Notes under the pieces: generated by a model
Databases searched by the model: none
What the model was told of the DNA's origin: nothing
Seen by the model: only the letters and a program-made list of their open reading frames with translations
Made by a program: the position numbers and the translations under genes
DNA from: CAYREX01 sp964423505
GTDB taxonomy: Bacteria > Fermentibacterota > Fermentibacteria > Fermentibacterales > JCC-6
NCBI GenBank assembly: GCA_964423505.1
Contig: CAYREX010000002.1
Span: forward strand, 248,001 to 312,000
Direction of reading: 5' to 3'
DNA: 64,000 nt
Shown here: positions 32,328-40,608 of the stretch, in pieces
Position numbering within the stretch: the first letter of the stretch is position 1
Layout of the letters: every line of letters starts with the position of its first letter

Positions 32328-32993
32328 TCAGGTGCCCGGGGCCAGGCTGTCCGGTACGTGGACCCCCCGGCCCGGCTGGAAGACGTGCGGGGCGGACATC
32401 CTCATCGCCCTGCCCTGCTGCAGGAGGTCCTCCACGATGCCGGTTATGTCCGCCTGCTCCCAGCCGGAGTAGTACCTGGCCGACACCCTGGACTGGGCGT
32501 CCAGGATGAGGAGCACCGGGTAGGAGCCGACCTCGAACCTCCCGGAGACCATTCCGGCATGGTCGATGACCACCGGGAACTCTATTCCCCAGTCGGTCAC
32601 AGTATCTTCCAGTATCGCCGGGTCGGTCTCATCGGTCCGAAGGACCATGATGGTGGCGAGCGGCTCGCCCGAGAAGGCGTCGCTAACCCCCTCCAGCCTC
32701 TCCACCGCCGCCAGGTCGTCCAGGGTTGCGAGCTCGCAGAAGAGTATGACCACGACGTGCCGCCTGAGCTCGTCGTAGACGCTCAGCGGCTCGTCTGCGT
32801 TGATCCAGACATGCCCCTCGGGGAAGTCGTCGACGTCGGTGAGGATTATCTCGGGCGGCGGCTCGGGTCCGAGGCGGAAGAGGTAGGCTATCGCGAACGC
32901 CGTGACCAGGAGCACCAGGCCGAAGAGTATCATGGCGCGCGTCTTGCGGCGTCCCAGCTCCGTCCTCGGGAGCTCCGTGGAGTAGTCGTTCAA
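32328..32993 (-). CDS. Membrane-anchored thioredoxin-fold protein lacking CxxC
   Basis: 221 residues from TTG at 32993 (GGGAGG upstream). A single N-terminal anchor (TRAMILFGLVLLVTAFAIAYLF, about 18-40) leads to an extracytoplasmic redoxin-like domain (VVVILFCELATLDDLAAVERL, ATIMVLRTDET, IEFPVVIDHAGMVSGRFEV, YPVLLILDAQSRV). The place of the redox CxxC holds a lone Cys (FCELATL), so oxidoreductase activity of the usual kind is unlikely. It could be a chaperone-like or peroxiredoxin-derived partner. It is co-directional with hydE. Confidence 0.7.
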   Translation of the reverse strand: MNDYSTELPRTELGRRKTRAMILFGLVLLVTAFAIAYLFRLGPEPPPEIILTDVDDFPEGHVWINADEPLSVYDELRRHVVVILFCELATLDDLAAVERLEGVSDAFSGEPLATIMVLRTDETDPAILEDTVTDWGIEFPVVIDHAGMVSGRFEVGSYPVLLILDAQSRVSARYYSGWEQADITGIVEDLLQQGRAMRMSAPHVFQPGRGVHVPDSLAPGT

Positions 32994-33097
32994 ACGGCGC
33001 ACCTCCCGTGTCGCATCGCATCGCGCCGGGGAGGGGGCGGCAGAGCGCTCTCCGGCGGAGTGCATCGAAGGAAGATAACAGCAGCTGGTCCCCCGGG

Positions 33098-33793
33098 CTA
33101 CCGCTCCCGCTCCCCGCGGGCCACGGAGCGTATCCAGCGGGAGTAGCTATCCAGTGTGTATACCGCGGCCAGCGGGTTGTGCCCGAAGACCCTGTCCTTC
33201 GTGGCCAGCACGGTGCAGGGTGCATCCGAGGCACCCAGGAAGAGGCTGTCGTGTCCGACGCAGAGGCCCATCACGACGTTGAGCTCGGTCCCGGCCCCGT
33301 TAAGCGTCTCTGCCTGCATGAGGGGGTTGCACATCGGCTCCGGGGAGCCGGGCCTTATCTTCTCCTCCTCCCGGAGCCCGAGGTGCTCCTTCGGGACCCT
33401 CCCCGCCTTGCACATCACCGAGCGGACGTCCAGTCCGGCCTCCTCGAGGAGGGAGCAGACGGTTCCGGCCTCGCTCTCCAGGCCCACGCAGTAGACCAGG
33501 CCGATCCTGGACCAGCCCATCCTCCGGGCCAGCATCACCGTCTCGAGGAGCCTGGGCATCACCGGCCTGGGGCACTCGACATCGGGGCCGCGTCCGCCGT
33601 AGCCCTCCGCCTCCTGCAGCGAGGACTCCCTGGCCAGCCGGCGCGTCTCCGGGTCCTCCAGCCTCCGCATGGCCCTTTCGAGCGCTCCGCCGTCCCTGGT
33701 TGGACAGCCCTCCGGGCCATGGCCCTCCTCCGAGAGACAGAGCCTTCGTCCCCGCTCGAAGGGGCAGGAGGCGCAGCTCGGCCCTCCGCTCAA
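33098..33793 (-). CDS. DUF1847 cysteine-rich metal-binding protein
   Basis: 231 residues from a TTG start that overlaps the stop of the PH-domain gene (TTGA). The N-terminus CASCPFERGRRLC is the conserved Cys cluster, followed by LARESSLQEAEGYG, RPVMPRLLETVMLARRMGW, IGLVYCVGLESEA, VMCKAGRVPKEHLGL, MCNPLMQAETLN and VMGLCVGHDSLFL: the full DUF1847 signature. Members occur mainly in anaerobes and archaea and are thought to bind metal clusters; no activity is proven. Confidence 0.88.
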   Translation of the reverse strand: MSGGPSCASCPFERGRRLCLSEEGHGPEGCPTRDGGALERAMRRLEDPETRRLARESSLQEAEGYGGRGPDVECPRPVMPRLLETVMLARRMGWSRIGLVYCVGLESEAGTVCSLLEEAGLDVRSVMCKAGRVPKEHLGLREEEKIRPGSPEPMCNPLMQAETLNGAGTELNVVMGLCVGHDSLFLGASDAPCTVLATKDRVFGHNPLAAVYTLDSYSRWIRSVARGERER

Positions 33794-34329
33794 AACCCCG
33801 CGCCCCCTCCGGCCGCCCGCCGGTACCGGGCGATGGCACCGCGGACCCGCTCGGCGAAGAGCTCCGGCATGTCCGGAGAGACCACCAGCGGCCGGTCCGG
33901 GAGCCGGATGACCACCGTGTCGCGGAGGTTGGTCACCAGGGCCCGGAAGGAGCCCAGCCGCCTGCTCCTGTACCTGCCGGAGAAGCTGAAGAGGCCGCCG
34001 TTGCCTAGGGTCCTGATGCTCCCCTTCATCGCATCCGGGTCTACCTCCACCGAGTCCGCCCCCGAGAGGTCGATCCCGGTGGTCCAGAGGAGCCTCCGGA
34101 CCAGCAGCCTCCCCTCCCGCAGCTCGTAGCCCCTTACCGTGAAGAGCGCGCAGGTCGCCAGCAGGCCCAGGCAGCCGGCGGTGGTGATGACGAGGGGCAC
34201 CCCCTCCGCGTCGGTCTGGAGCATCATGTAGACCGGGATGCCGACCAGGATCGCTGCGCCGAGGATGCTGATAACGACCAGGGCCCTGCCCCAGGGGGCG
34301 CCGAAGCTGCAGGGCGCGGTTCCGTCCAT
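33790..34329 (-). CDS. Membrane protein with bacterial PH-like domain
   Basis: 179 residues. Two hydrophobic helices (about 15-35 and 44-62) precede a soluble part with strands YELREGRLLVRRLLWTTGIDLSGADSVEVDP and FRALVTNLRDTVVIRLPDRPLVVSP that fit the bacterial pleckstrin-homology (bPH/DUF304-like) fold. GGAGGGGAAC precedes the ATG. Translation is coupled to DUF1847 downstream. Role unknown. Confidence 0.7.
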   Translation of the reverse strand: MDGTAPCSFGAPWGRALVVISILGAAILVGIPVYMMLQTDAEGVPLVITTAGCLGLLATCALFTVRGYELREGRLLVRRLLWTTGIDLSGADSVEVDPDAMKGSIRTLGNGGLFSFSGRYRSRRLGSFRALVTNLRDTVVIRLPDRPLVVSPDMPELFAERVRGAIARYRRAAGGGAGF

Positions 34330-34457
34330 GTTCCCCTCCTCCCGACGGTAAGATACTAGCAGCCCCCTGCCGGTCCACGGCCGGGAGGGTTGCGCCGCAC
34401 CGCCCCGTCCGTTCATTTCTATGGCGTACCGGCCGACGAAGCCTGAGAGGGGGCGGG

Positions 34458-35759
34458 ATGGGTCTTTCGGGGTACTTCCGTTTCGAGGAGCTGGGCACCA
34501 CATGGAGACGGGAGCTGGTGGCAGGCGTCACCACCTTCCTGACAATGGCCTACATCATCATCGTCAATCCGGCCATCCTGTCGGCCGCCGGGATACCGGA
34601 GGGACCGGCCATGGTCGCCACGGTGCTGAGCGCCGCCTTCGGCACCATCCTCATGGGGGTGTACGCGAAGCGCCCCTTCGCAGTCGCCCCCTACATGGGC
34701 GAGAACGCTTTCATAGCCTACACCGTGGTCACCGTCCTCGGATACACCTGGCAGACCGCCCTGGGGGCCGTCTTCCTCGGCGGCGTGCTCTTCACTGTCC
34801 TTACCCTGACCGGCGCCCGGGGCTGGCTGGCAGGGGCCATACCCGCCAGCCTGAAGATAGCGTTCGCCGTGGGAATCGGTCTCTTCCTGGCCTTCATAGG
34901 CCTGAACGACGTCGGAGTGGTTGCCATCGGCGTACCCGGCGCTCCGGTAGCTCTGGGCGACCTCTCCTCGGCCACCCCCCTCCTGGCGCTGGGCGGCCTG
35001 CTGGTGATGCTGGTCCTCCTGGCGCTGAGGGTGAGGGGGGCGCTCCTCATAGGCATAGCCGCAACGAGCGTGGCCGCCTTCCTCACCGGGGCCGCGCCCG
35101 CCCCTTCGAGCATCGTGAGCGCCCCGCCCTCCCTGGCGGAGACCTTCATGAAGATCGACCTGGCGGGAGCCCTCTCGTGGGGCTTCATATCCGTCCTGCT
35201 CACGGTGTTCGTCATGGATTTCGTGGACACCATGGGCACTCTGCTCGGCCTCTCCTACAGGGCGGGGATGCTGGACGAAGAGGGCAACCTGCCGGATATC
35301 GAGAAGCCGATGCTGTGCGACTCGCTGGCAACCGTTGTCGGAGCCCTGCTGGGCACATCCACCACCGGCACGTTCATCGAGTCGGCCGCCGGCATCGAGG
35401 AGGGCGGGAGGTCCGGGATGACCTCCGTGGTGACCGGGTTGCTCTTCCTCTCCGCGCTCTTCTTCGCCCCGCTCCTGACGGCGGTCCCGCCAAGCGCCTA
35501 CGGCCCGGTGCTCGTAGTCGTCGGCATGCTCATGCTCAAGCCGGTACGGGAGCTGCCCTTCGACGACATGACCGAGCTGGCCCCGGCCTTCCTGACCATC
35601 ACGCTGATGAGCTTCACCTACAACCTCGGGGTGGGGATGACCGCGGGCTTCGTCGCCTACCCTCTAGTGAAGCTGCTGGCCGGGCGGGTCCGGGAGGTCC
35701 CGGCGGGGATGTGGGTGCTCTCCGGGCTCTCCCTCGTCTACTACGCGTTCGGCGCCTGA
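34458..35759 (+). CDS. AzgA-type guanine/hypoxanthine permease (NCS2)
   Basis: 433 residues with 12-14 predicted membrane segments. The start YFRFEELGTTWRRELVAGVTTFLTMAYIIIVNP is the AzgA hallmark; YMGENAFIAYTVV (substrate motif), FVMDFVDTMGTLLG and GTSTTGTFIESAAGIEEGGRSGMT follow in the expected order. It imports purine bases with protons. No purine riboswitch fold is visible in the 128-bp leader. It is divergent from the PH-domain gene. Confidence 0.92.
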   Translation: MGLSGYFRFEELGTTWRRELVAGVTTFLTMAYIIIVNPAILSAAGIPEGPAMVATVLSAAFGTILMGVYAKRPFAVAPYMGENAFIAYTVVTVLGYTWQTALGAVFLGGVLFTVLTLTGARGWLAGAIPASLKIAFAVGIGLFLAFIGLNDVGVVAIGVPGAPVALGDLSSATPLLALGGLLVMLVLLALRVRGALLIGIAATSVAAFLTGAAPAPSSIVSAPPSLAETFMKIDLAGALSWGFISVLLTVFVMDFVDTMGTLLGLSYRAGMLDEEGNLPDIEKPMLCDSLATVVGALLGTSTTGTFIESAAGIEEGGRSGMTSVVTGLLFLSALFFAPLLTAVPPSAYGPVLVVVGMLMLKPVRELPFDDMTELAPAFLTITLMSFTYNLGVGMTAGFVAYPLVKLLAGRVREVPAGMWVLSGLSLVYYAFGA

Positions 35760-35834
35760 GGGCTTGCGCCGGGCGGGGTTTCGTATCAGCTTCTCAACAG
35801 GTTCCACGTGTTGTGATCGGAAGGAGGAGCCGAG

Positions 35835-36134
35835 ATGCCCACCTTCGTCCTGATGACCAGGCACAGCCCCGACAGCCTGAGGAACGCGGCCGGCAGGAAG
35901 CGCATGGGCAAGGAGTGGCTGGAGAAGGTCAGGAGCGCCTGCCCGGGGGTCCGCTGGATATCCCACTACGCCATACTGGGCCCGTACGACTTCATGGACG
36001 TCTACGAGGCGCCGGACGTCCAGACGGCCCACCGGGTCTCCCTCATATCCAGGGCCGAGGGCGCCCTGGAGGCGGAGAGCTGGGAGGCGCTGCCCTACGA
36101 GGACTTCCTCGGCGTGCTGGAGGAGATAGAGTAG
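35835..36134 (+). CDS. GYD-domain protein
   Basis: 99 residues, one GYD domain: PTFVLMTRHSPDSLRNA, then ISHYAILGPYDFMDVYEAPD (the GxYDxxxxxEAPD signature) and a C-terminal helix. AAGGAGGAGCCGAG precedes the ATG. These small ferredoxin-like-fold proteins are common but unassigned. The P-loop kinase starts 24 bp downstream on the same strand. Confidence 0.85.
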   Translation: MPTFVLMTRHSPDSLRNAAGRKRMGKEWLEKVRSACPGVRWISHYAILGPYDFMDVYEAPDVQTAHRVSLISRAEGALEAESWEALPYEDFLGVLEEIE

Positions 36135-36157
36135 AAGCCGGGCCCGAGGTCATCATC

Positions 36158-36574
36158 ATGCGCGGCCTGCCCGGGGCGGGGAAGTCCACCTGGGTCCGGG
36201 ACAACAGGCCGGACGCGAGGGTCTGCTCCGCGGACAGCTTCTTTCGCGGCGAGGACGGCTCGTACCGGTTCGACCCCTCGAGGCTCCAGGAGGCCCACTC
36301 CGACTGCCTGCTCAGGTTCGTGGAGCTGCTCTCCTCCGGGGAGCAGGGGACGGTGGTGGTTGACAACACCTGCCTGCGCTCCTGGGAGATAGCCCCCTAC
36401 TACAGCCTCGCGGCGGCGATGGGTCTCGAGCCGACCATCGTGCACGTGAGCTGCGACCCGGAGACGGCGTATCGCAGGAACGTCCACGGGGTCGAGAGGG
36501 AGCAGATAGACACCATGAGCGCGGCCCTTGAGGAGGAGACCCTCCCCTCCTCCTGGCGCCTCGTCTACGCCTGA
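36158..36574 (+). CDS. P-loop AAA_33 / polynucleotide-kinase-like phosphotransferase
   Basis: 138 residues. Walker A RGLPGAGKST begins two residues after the ATG, so the first strand is very short; the in-frame EVII sequence before the ATG would complete the strand but has no start codon. Then SADSFFRGEDG, VVVDNTCLRSWEIAPYY (Walker B-like) and IVHVSCDPETAYRRNVHGV. This fits the AAA_33 family that includes zeta-toxin-like and PNK-type kinases. No antitoxin is nearby. Substrate unknown. Confidence 0.8.
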   Translation: MRGLPGAGKSTWVRDNRPDARVCSADSFFRGEDGSYRFDPSRLQEAHSDCLLRFVELLSSGEQGTVVVDNTCLRSWEIAPYYSLAAAMGLEPTIVHVSCDPETAYRRNVHGVEREQIDTMSAALEEETLPSSWRLVYA

Positions 36575-36580
36575 CGCACC

Positions 36581-36691
36581 CCCGTACCGCTTATGAGTTT
36601 AATCCAGTATTCTCAAGTAACGAAGCTATGTGGCTCATAAGATAGCACGCTTTACTTTAGATATGCAAACTAAACCCATAAGCGGTACGGG
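36581..36691. mobile_element. MITE-like element, copy 2 (111 bp, terminal inverted repeats)
   Basis: The left end CCGTACCGCTTATGAGTTTA and the reverse complement of the right end CCGTACCGCTTATGGGTTTA differ at one position in 20. The right end aligns with the left end of copy 1, including the sub-terminal AAAGTAAAGC block (20 of 26 bases identical over that stretch). The element fills the space between two convergent genes, seven bases after the kinase stop, so as RNA it could also form a long hairpin ending both transcripts. Confidence 0.75.
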
Positions 36692-36701
36692 GGGGAGGGG
36701 G

Positions 36702-37169
36702 TCAGCGGGAGTAGGTGCCCATCAGCTCGGCGGTGGCCATCACGTGGTCGCCCATGGCCTCGTAGAGCTCGTCGGCGGTCAGGCCGGGAGGGAGGTCCAG
36801 CTGAGCGTCCAGCGCGTAGAGCCTGAAGAAGTACCTGTGGGCGCCGCTGCCCTCGGGAGGGGCTGGCCCGCCGTAGCCGGTCTCGCCCCAGTCGTTCTCC
36901 CCCTGGGTGGTACCGTCCTCGAGGGTCTCCTCCCCCGGCAGGCCCTCGTCCAGGCCGGAGGCCTCCGGCGGGATGTCGTAGACGACCCAGTGCACCCAGG
37001 TGCCACCCGGCGCGTCAGGGTCCTCGCAGACCAGGGCGTACGACTCCGGCTCGACCTCCGCCCGCCAGGCAAGCGGCGGCGAGATGTCCGCGCCGTCGGC
37101 GGTGTACTCGACCGGTATGGCCTCTCCCTGAGCGAACGCGGCACTGAAGAGCATCAGCAGCTCGAGCAT
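36702..37169 (-). CDS. Exported PEBP/YbhB family protein
   Basis: 155 residues. A hydrophobic start (MLELLMLFSAAFAQG) is a likely signal peptide; the rest is a phosphatidylethanolamine-binding fold: YTADGADISPPLAW, SYALVCEDPDAPGGTWVHWVVYDIPPE (the PEBP ligand-site signature), then YGGPAPPEGSGAHRYFFRLYALD. Typical length for bacterial YbhB/YbcL. GGGGAG precedes the ATG; the start overlaps the upstream gene by 16 bp. Ligand unknown. Confidence 0.88.
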   Translation of the reverse strand: MLELLMLFSAAFAQGEAIPVEYTADGADISPPLAWRAEVEPESYALVCEDPDAPGGTWVHWVVYDIPPEASGLDEGLPGEETLEDGTTQGENDWGETGYGGPAPPEGSGAHRYFFRLYALDAQLDLPPGLTADELYEAMGDHVMATAELMGTYSR

Positions 37170-37948
37170 GTCCGTGTCTCCCCTCCATCCGTTCCCGTCC
37201 ATGACAGGCACATCGACAGTCTCGGCGGGTCGCCCTCCAGCAGGGCCTCCAGGTCGATGCCGTTCTCCCTGCACAGCCGGGAGCAGCAGATAAGGCCGAA
37301 GCCGCCACCACCTGTGAGCGACGGCATGTGGAAGATCCCATCCCCGTCCTCGAAGGGCGCCCTCTCCCTCGCTATGGTCTCCGCAACAGCCGGGTCACCT
37401 ATCCTCTCCCGGGCAGCCTCCAGGTCTCCGGGCAGAGGGGGATGCGACGACGAGACCCGGACCTCTAGCCGGGCGGGCCCACCGGCGGCACTGACGGTCA
37501 CGTGGTCCGCGGCGGTCTCCACCCCGAGTGCCCCCATTCTCTCCCGCAGCGGCAGGTCGAGCCAGTCGTCCACGTCCATGCCGACCCGGGAGCGGAAGAG
37601 CTCGCGCAGCCGCTCCGGCCCCGCCCGCCTCATGGAGCGTGGACCCGGCCAGACGGCGCTGGTCCCGAGGAGGGCGAGCATCCGGTCGCGGTCCAGACCG
37701 AGCCTGTCGTGGAGCGCGCTGCCCAGCGGCGCCAGCATCGCGTTGGAGACCAGCTCCATGAGCACCCAGCCCAGGGCGTCCATGGCGCCGTCGGGGAGGA
37801 GACCGCCGAGGCGGTCGAGGAACGGCGAGAGCTGGTCCTCCAGGTCCAGAACGAAGCTCTCCGGGCCGACCGACGCATCCATCGCCCGGCCGGAGGAGGG
37901 AACCAGCTCGAGCGTCTCGCGGCCCTCTCTTCCGCCGCCGGCGCTCAA
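37154..37948 (-). CDS. Putative GHKL-type ATPase partner of the SpoIIE phosphatase
   Basis: 264 residues from a TTG four bases after the phosphatase stop. VLMELVSNAMLAPLG (about 60-75) resembles the N-box of GHKL/anti-sigma kinases and GGGGFGLICC (about 222-231) a G-box, but the middle is divergent, so the assignment is tentative. The location directly behind a RsbU/SpoIIE-type phosphatase supports a partner-switching kinase or regulator. Four cysteines cluster near the C-terminus. It could also be an unrelated helical domain. Confidence 0.5.
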   Translation of the reverse strand: MSAGGGREGRETLELVPSSGRAMDASVGPESFVLDLEDQLSPFLDRLGGLLPDGAMDALGWVLMELVSNAMLAPLGSALHDRLGLDRDRMLALLGTSAVWPGPRSMRRAGPERLRELFRSRVGMDVDDWLDLPLRERMGALGVETAADHVTVSAAGGPARLEVRVSSSHPPLPGDLEAARERIGDPAVAETIARERAPFEDGDGIFHMPSLTGGGGFGLICCSRLCRENGIDLEALLEGDPPRLSMCLSWTGTDGGETRTCSSC

Positions 37949-37952
37949 ACTC

Positions 37953-40475
37953 TCAGAGCCTCTTCAGTACCAGCAGGGTGAAGTCGTCGGCGAACTCGCT
38001 GCTGCCGGAGTGGCGGACGACCTCCCGCTCTACGCCGCAGAGCATCTCCGCCGGGTCTCCGTCCGCGAGCTCGGAGGCGACACGCTGCAGCCTCTCCTCG
38101 CCGAACTCCTCTCCCGAGTCGTCCATGGCCTCGGTGACTCCGTCGGTGAACATCAGGAGGGTGTCGCCCGGCCGCAGCGCCAGCCATCCCTCCTCGTAGC
38201 CGGTATCGGGGTCCACCCCGAGCAGGAGCCCGCCCCGGTCGAGTCGCTCCACGCCGCCGCTGCCCTTGAGGAGGAGCGGCGGGTTGTGGCCGGCGTTGAC
38301 GTACCGGAGCACGCCGCCGCCCGGGTCGTAGACCGCCAGGAAGAGGGTGATGAACATGTCGGAGGGGGTGTTGTCGTGTATCAGCCTGTTCATCCTGGTC
38401 ATGGATTCCGAAGGGCTCAGGCCCACCTCCTGCGTGGTCCTGAGGGAGGCCTGCAGGTTCGCCATGAGAAGGGCCGGACCCATCCCCTTGCCGGCGACGT
38501 CGCCAACGGCGAGTACCTTCTTCCCGCTTCTGAGGGAGAACACGTCGTAGTAGTCCCCGGCGACCTCCAGGCAGAAACGGACCAGCGCCTCGACCCGTAT
38601 CCCGGGCGTTGAGTCAAGGTCGGTGGGGAGGAGGCCCTTCTGGATGCTCCTGGCAAGCTCCATCTGCTGGTCCAGCTTCCGCTTCTCCATCCTCTCCTCG
38701 AGCAGGGAGAGGTTCTCCACCACCACGGCCATCTGGACGCCCAGCGAGTGGAGCAGCTCCAGCTCCACGGTGCCGTAGTCCTCGCCGGTGGTCTTCCTTC
38801 CGAGGGAGACGAAGCCGACCAGGCCGGACTTGGTCCTGAGCGGGAGTAGAAGGGCGCTCTCCCGCTCCGTCAGCCAGTCCCGCTGCGCCTCCGAGAGGTC
38901 TACCTTGCCGCTGGCCATTATCTCGTCGGTCAGGAGCGGCTGCCCCCTCTCCGCCAGCCTCGTGACCACGTCGTCCTCCGGCGAGAACGGGGTCTCCTCC
39001 CCCTCTACCGAGAGGAAGGTCCGGCCGTCCCTCGCCGGGATGACCGGGTTCACGCTGCCGGTGTCCAGCCCCACCGCCAGCTGCTCGTCGAGCTCCGTCC
39101 AGAACTCCCTCGCGTCGGTGTAGACCGAGCTCCTCTCCAGGAACTCGCCCAGCAGCTTCCTCAGCCTGTTCTTCTCGGGGTAGAAACGCCTGTCCAGGAA
39201 CCGCCGGATGCGCCGCTGGCCGGGCACGAAGCCGAGCGCCAGAGCCAGGCCGACCACCAGGGTAGGGGTCCTGCTCCTTATCTTCAGTCCCTCCAGCAGG
39301 AGCTGGGCGAAACCGAAGACGATGCCGAGCATCACCGCGATGAGCAGGATGTTGACGACCACGAAGCGGGTTCCCCGCTTCAGCCTTGCCTCCAGCTCAA
39401 GGAGGCGGTAGCGGCGTATGGCCAGGGCAAGCATCACCGGCAGGGGCAGGAACAGGAGGAACGTAGCGTTGAAGACCAGCATCCTCTCCACGAAGCCGAG
39501 CCTCTGGATGACCTGGGCCGCCACTACTATGAGCCCCAGGAAGACGAGCCGGGAGCCGATGCTGGGTATGACGCCGAACAGGACCAGCCGCGTCTGTCGC
39601 CGCTCGAGGGGGACCTCGGCGCGCCTGTTGCTCCTTATCAGGATGGCCACGCCCAGGGCGAAGAGCACGACGGAGACCACGTAGGGTATAGTTGCAATCC
39701 CATCCGGCTTGTCCGGGCCTACCACGGAGTAGACCCCAAGTGCCGCCACGACCGCCAGGAGCCCGAGCCGCACCGCCGTCCGGTGACGCTCGTAGAACGG
39801 GTTGGGGCGCGGGAAGCTGAGGGTTAGGAGCAGCCAGGCCGGCGGCGCCAGGAGGCTCAGCCCGGGGAGATGCTCCGCGAGGAATCCCGGCATGGAGAAG
39901 ACCGCGTAGGCCTCGGAGAGGGAGACGCTCACGGTCATCTCCATCGCTATGCCGAGGCAGAAGACCGCCAGCAGCTTTACGGTGACCGAGCCGCCGCGAT
40001 TGACGAGCCCCCATGCCGCTATCCCCACCAGAGACAGCACGATGAGGACCCTGAGCAGCGTCAGGAGGAGCACCTGGGCGGCGACCGGGGTGGGGATGGA
40101 GCTCGCAACGACCATGGTGGAGAGCACCTCTCCGGTCTCCATGGAGAGGTAGTCTATCTCGAACCTGGCCCCCGGCTCCGTAGTTGGGGAGAAGAAGTCG
40201 AAGTAGTTGTCCCTGGTGGCAGGCACTCCCTCGATGGCGAGGAGGCTGTCTCCGACGGACGGCCTGGGCGGGTCGGGGAAGTCCTCCCGGGCGACCTCCC
40301 TGAACTCGGCCCCGGGCTCGTCGCTGAGGGCGAGCATGCTCCAGATGTCGCCCATGTTGACGAAGCTCCATACCTTGCTCAGCTCCCAGGAGAGCATGAG
40401 CAGGACGGAGAGCGCCATCACGAGGCACAACAGGCCGCCGCCTATCCTGCCTATCCTGCCGCTCCTGTCGCTCAT
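37953..40475 (-). CDS. Membrane SpoIIE/RsbU-type PP2C phosphatase with GAF domain
   Basis: 840 residues. One N-terminal helix (about 12-34), an extracytoplasmic PDZ-like domain (about 50-125: RPSVGDSLLAIEGVPATRDNYFDF), about nine membrane helices (130-430), a GAF domain (about 435-590) and a coiled linker (LEERMEKRKLDQQMELARSIQKGLLP) leading to a SpoIIE phosphatase (about 620-838: VAGDYYDVF, AVGDVAGKGMGPALLMA, NAGHNPPLLL, FTDGVTEAM, ADDFTLLVL; metal-binding Asp residues present). It likely dephosphorylates an anti-anti-sigma factor in response to an envelope signal. The putative ATPase partner follows. Confidence 0.88.
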   Translation of the reverse strand: MSDRSGRIGRIGGGLLCLVMALSVLLMLSWELSKVWSFVNMGDIWSMLALSDEPGAEFREVAREDFPDPPRPSVGDSLLAIEGVPATRDNYFDFFSPTTEPGARFEIDYLSMETGEVLSTMVVASSIPTPVAAQVLLLTLLRVLIVLSLVGIAAWGLVNRGGSVTVKLLAVFCLGIAMEMTVSVSLSEAYAVFSMPGFLAEHLPGLSLLAPPAWLLLTLSFPRPNPFYERHRTAVRLGLLAVVAALGVYSVVGPDKPDGIATIPYVVSVVLFALGVAILIRSNRRAEVPLERRQTRLVLFGVIPSIGSRLVFLGLIVVAAQVIQRLGFVERMLVFNATFLLFLPLPVMLALAIRRYRLLELEARLKRGTRFVVVNILLIAVMLGIVFGFAQLLLEGLKIRSRTPTLVVGLALALGFVPGQRRIRRFLDRRFYPEKNRLRKLLGEFLERSSVYTDAREFWTELDEQLAVGLDTGSVNPVIPARDGRTFLSVEGEETPFSPEDDVVTRLAERGQPLLTDEIMASGKVDLSEAQRDWLTERESALLLPLRTKSGLVGFVSLGRKTTGEDYGTVELELLHSLGVQMAVVVENLSLLEERMEKRKLDQQMELARSIQKGLLPTDLDSTPGIRVEALVRFCLEVAGDYYDVFSLRSGKKVLAVGDVAGKGMGPALLMANLQASLRTTQEVGLSPSESMTRMNRLIHDNTPSDMFITLFLAVYDPGGGVLRYVNAGHNPPLLLKGSGGVERLDRGGLLLGVDPDTGYEEGWLALRPGDTLLMFTDGVTEAMDDSGEEFGEERLQRVASELADGDPAEMLCGVEREVVRHSGSSEFADDFTLLVLKRL

Positions 40476-40608
40476 CGGCCTCCCGTCTCCCGTCTCACCC
40501 GGTTGCCCCCGATACTATTCGATGCACCCGGCAGCCGGTAGCCGGATGCCCTCCGCGGGAGCCGGCGCCCGCCATCGGGTGCCGGACACGGGCGGCGGCG
40601 GAGCGACG

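Noticed and set aside
34330..34457. Purine riboswitch before the AzgA permease
   Set aside because: The 128-bp leader lacks the conserved purine-riboswitch core and a clear three-way junction.
36158..36574. Zeta-toxin with an antitoxin
   Set aside because: The P-loop kinase family matches but there is no antitoxin-like gene or operon; calling it a toxin is not supported.
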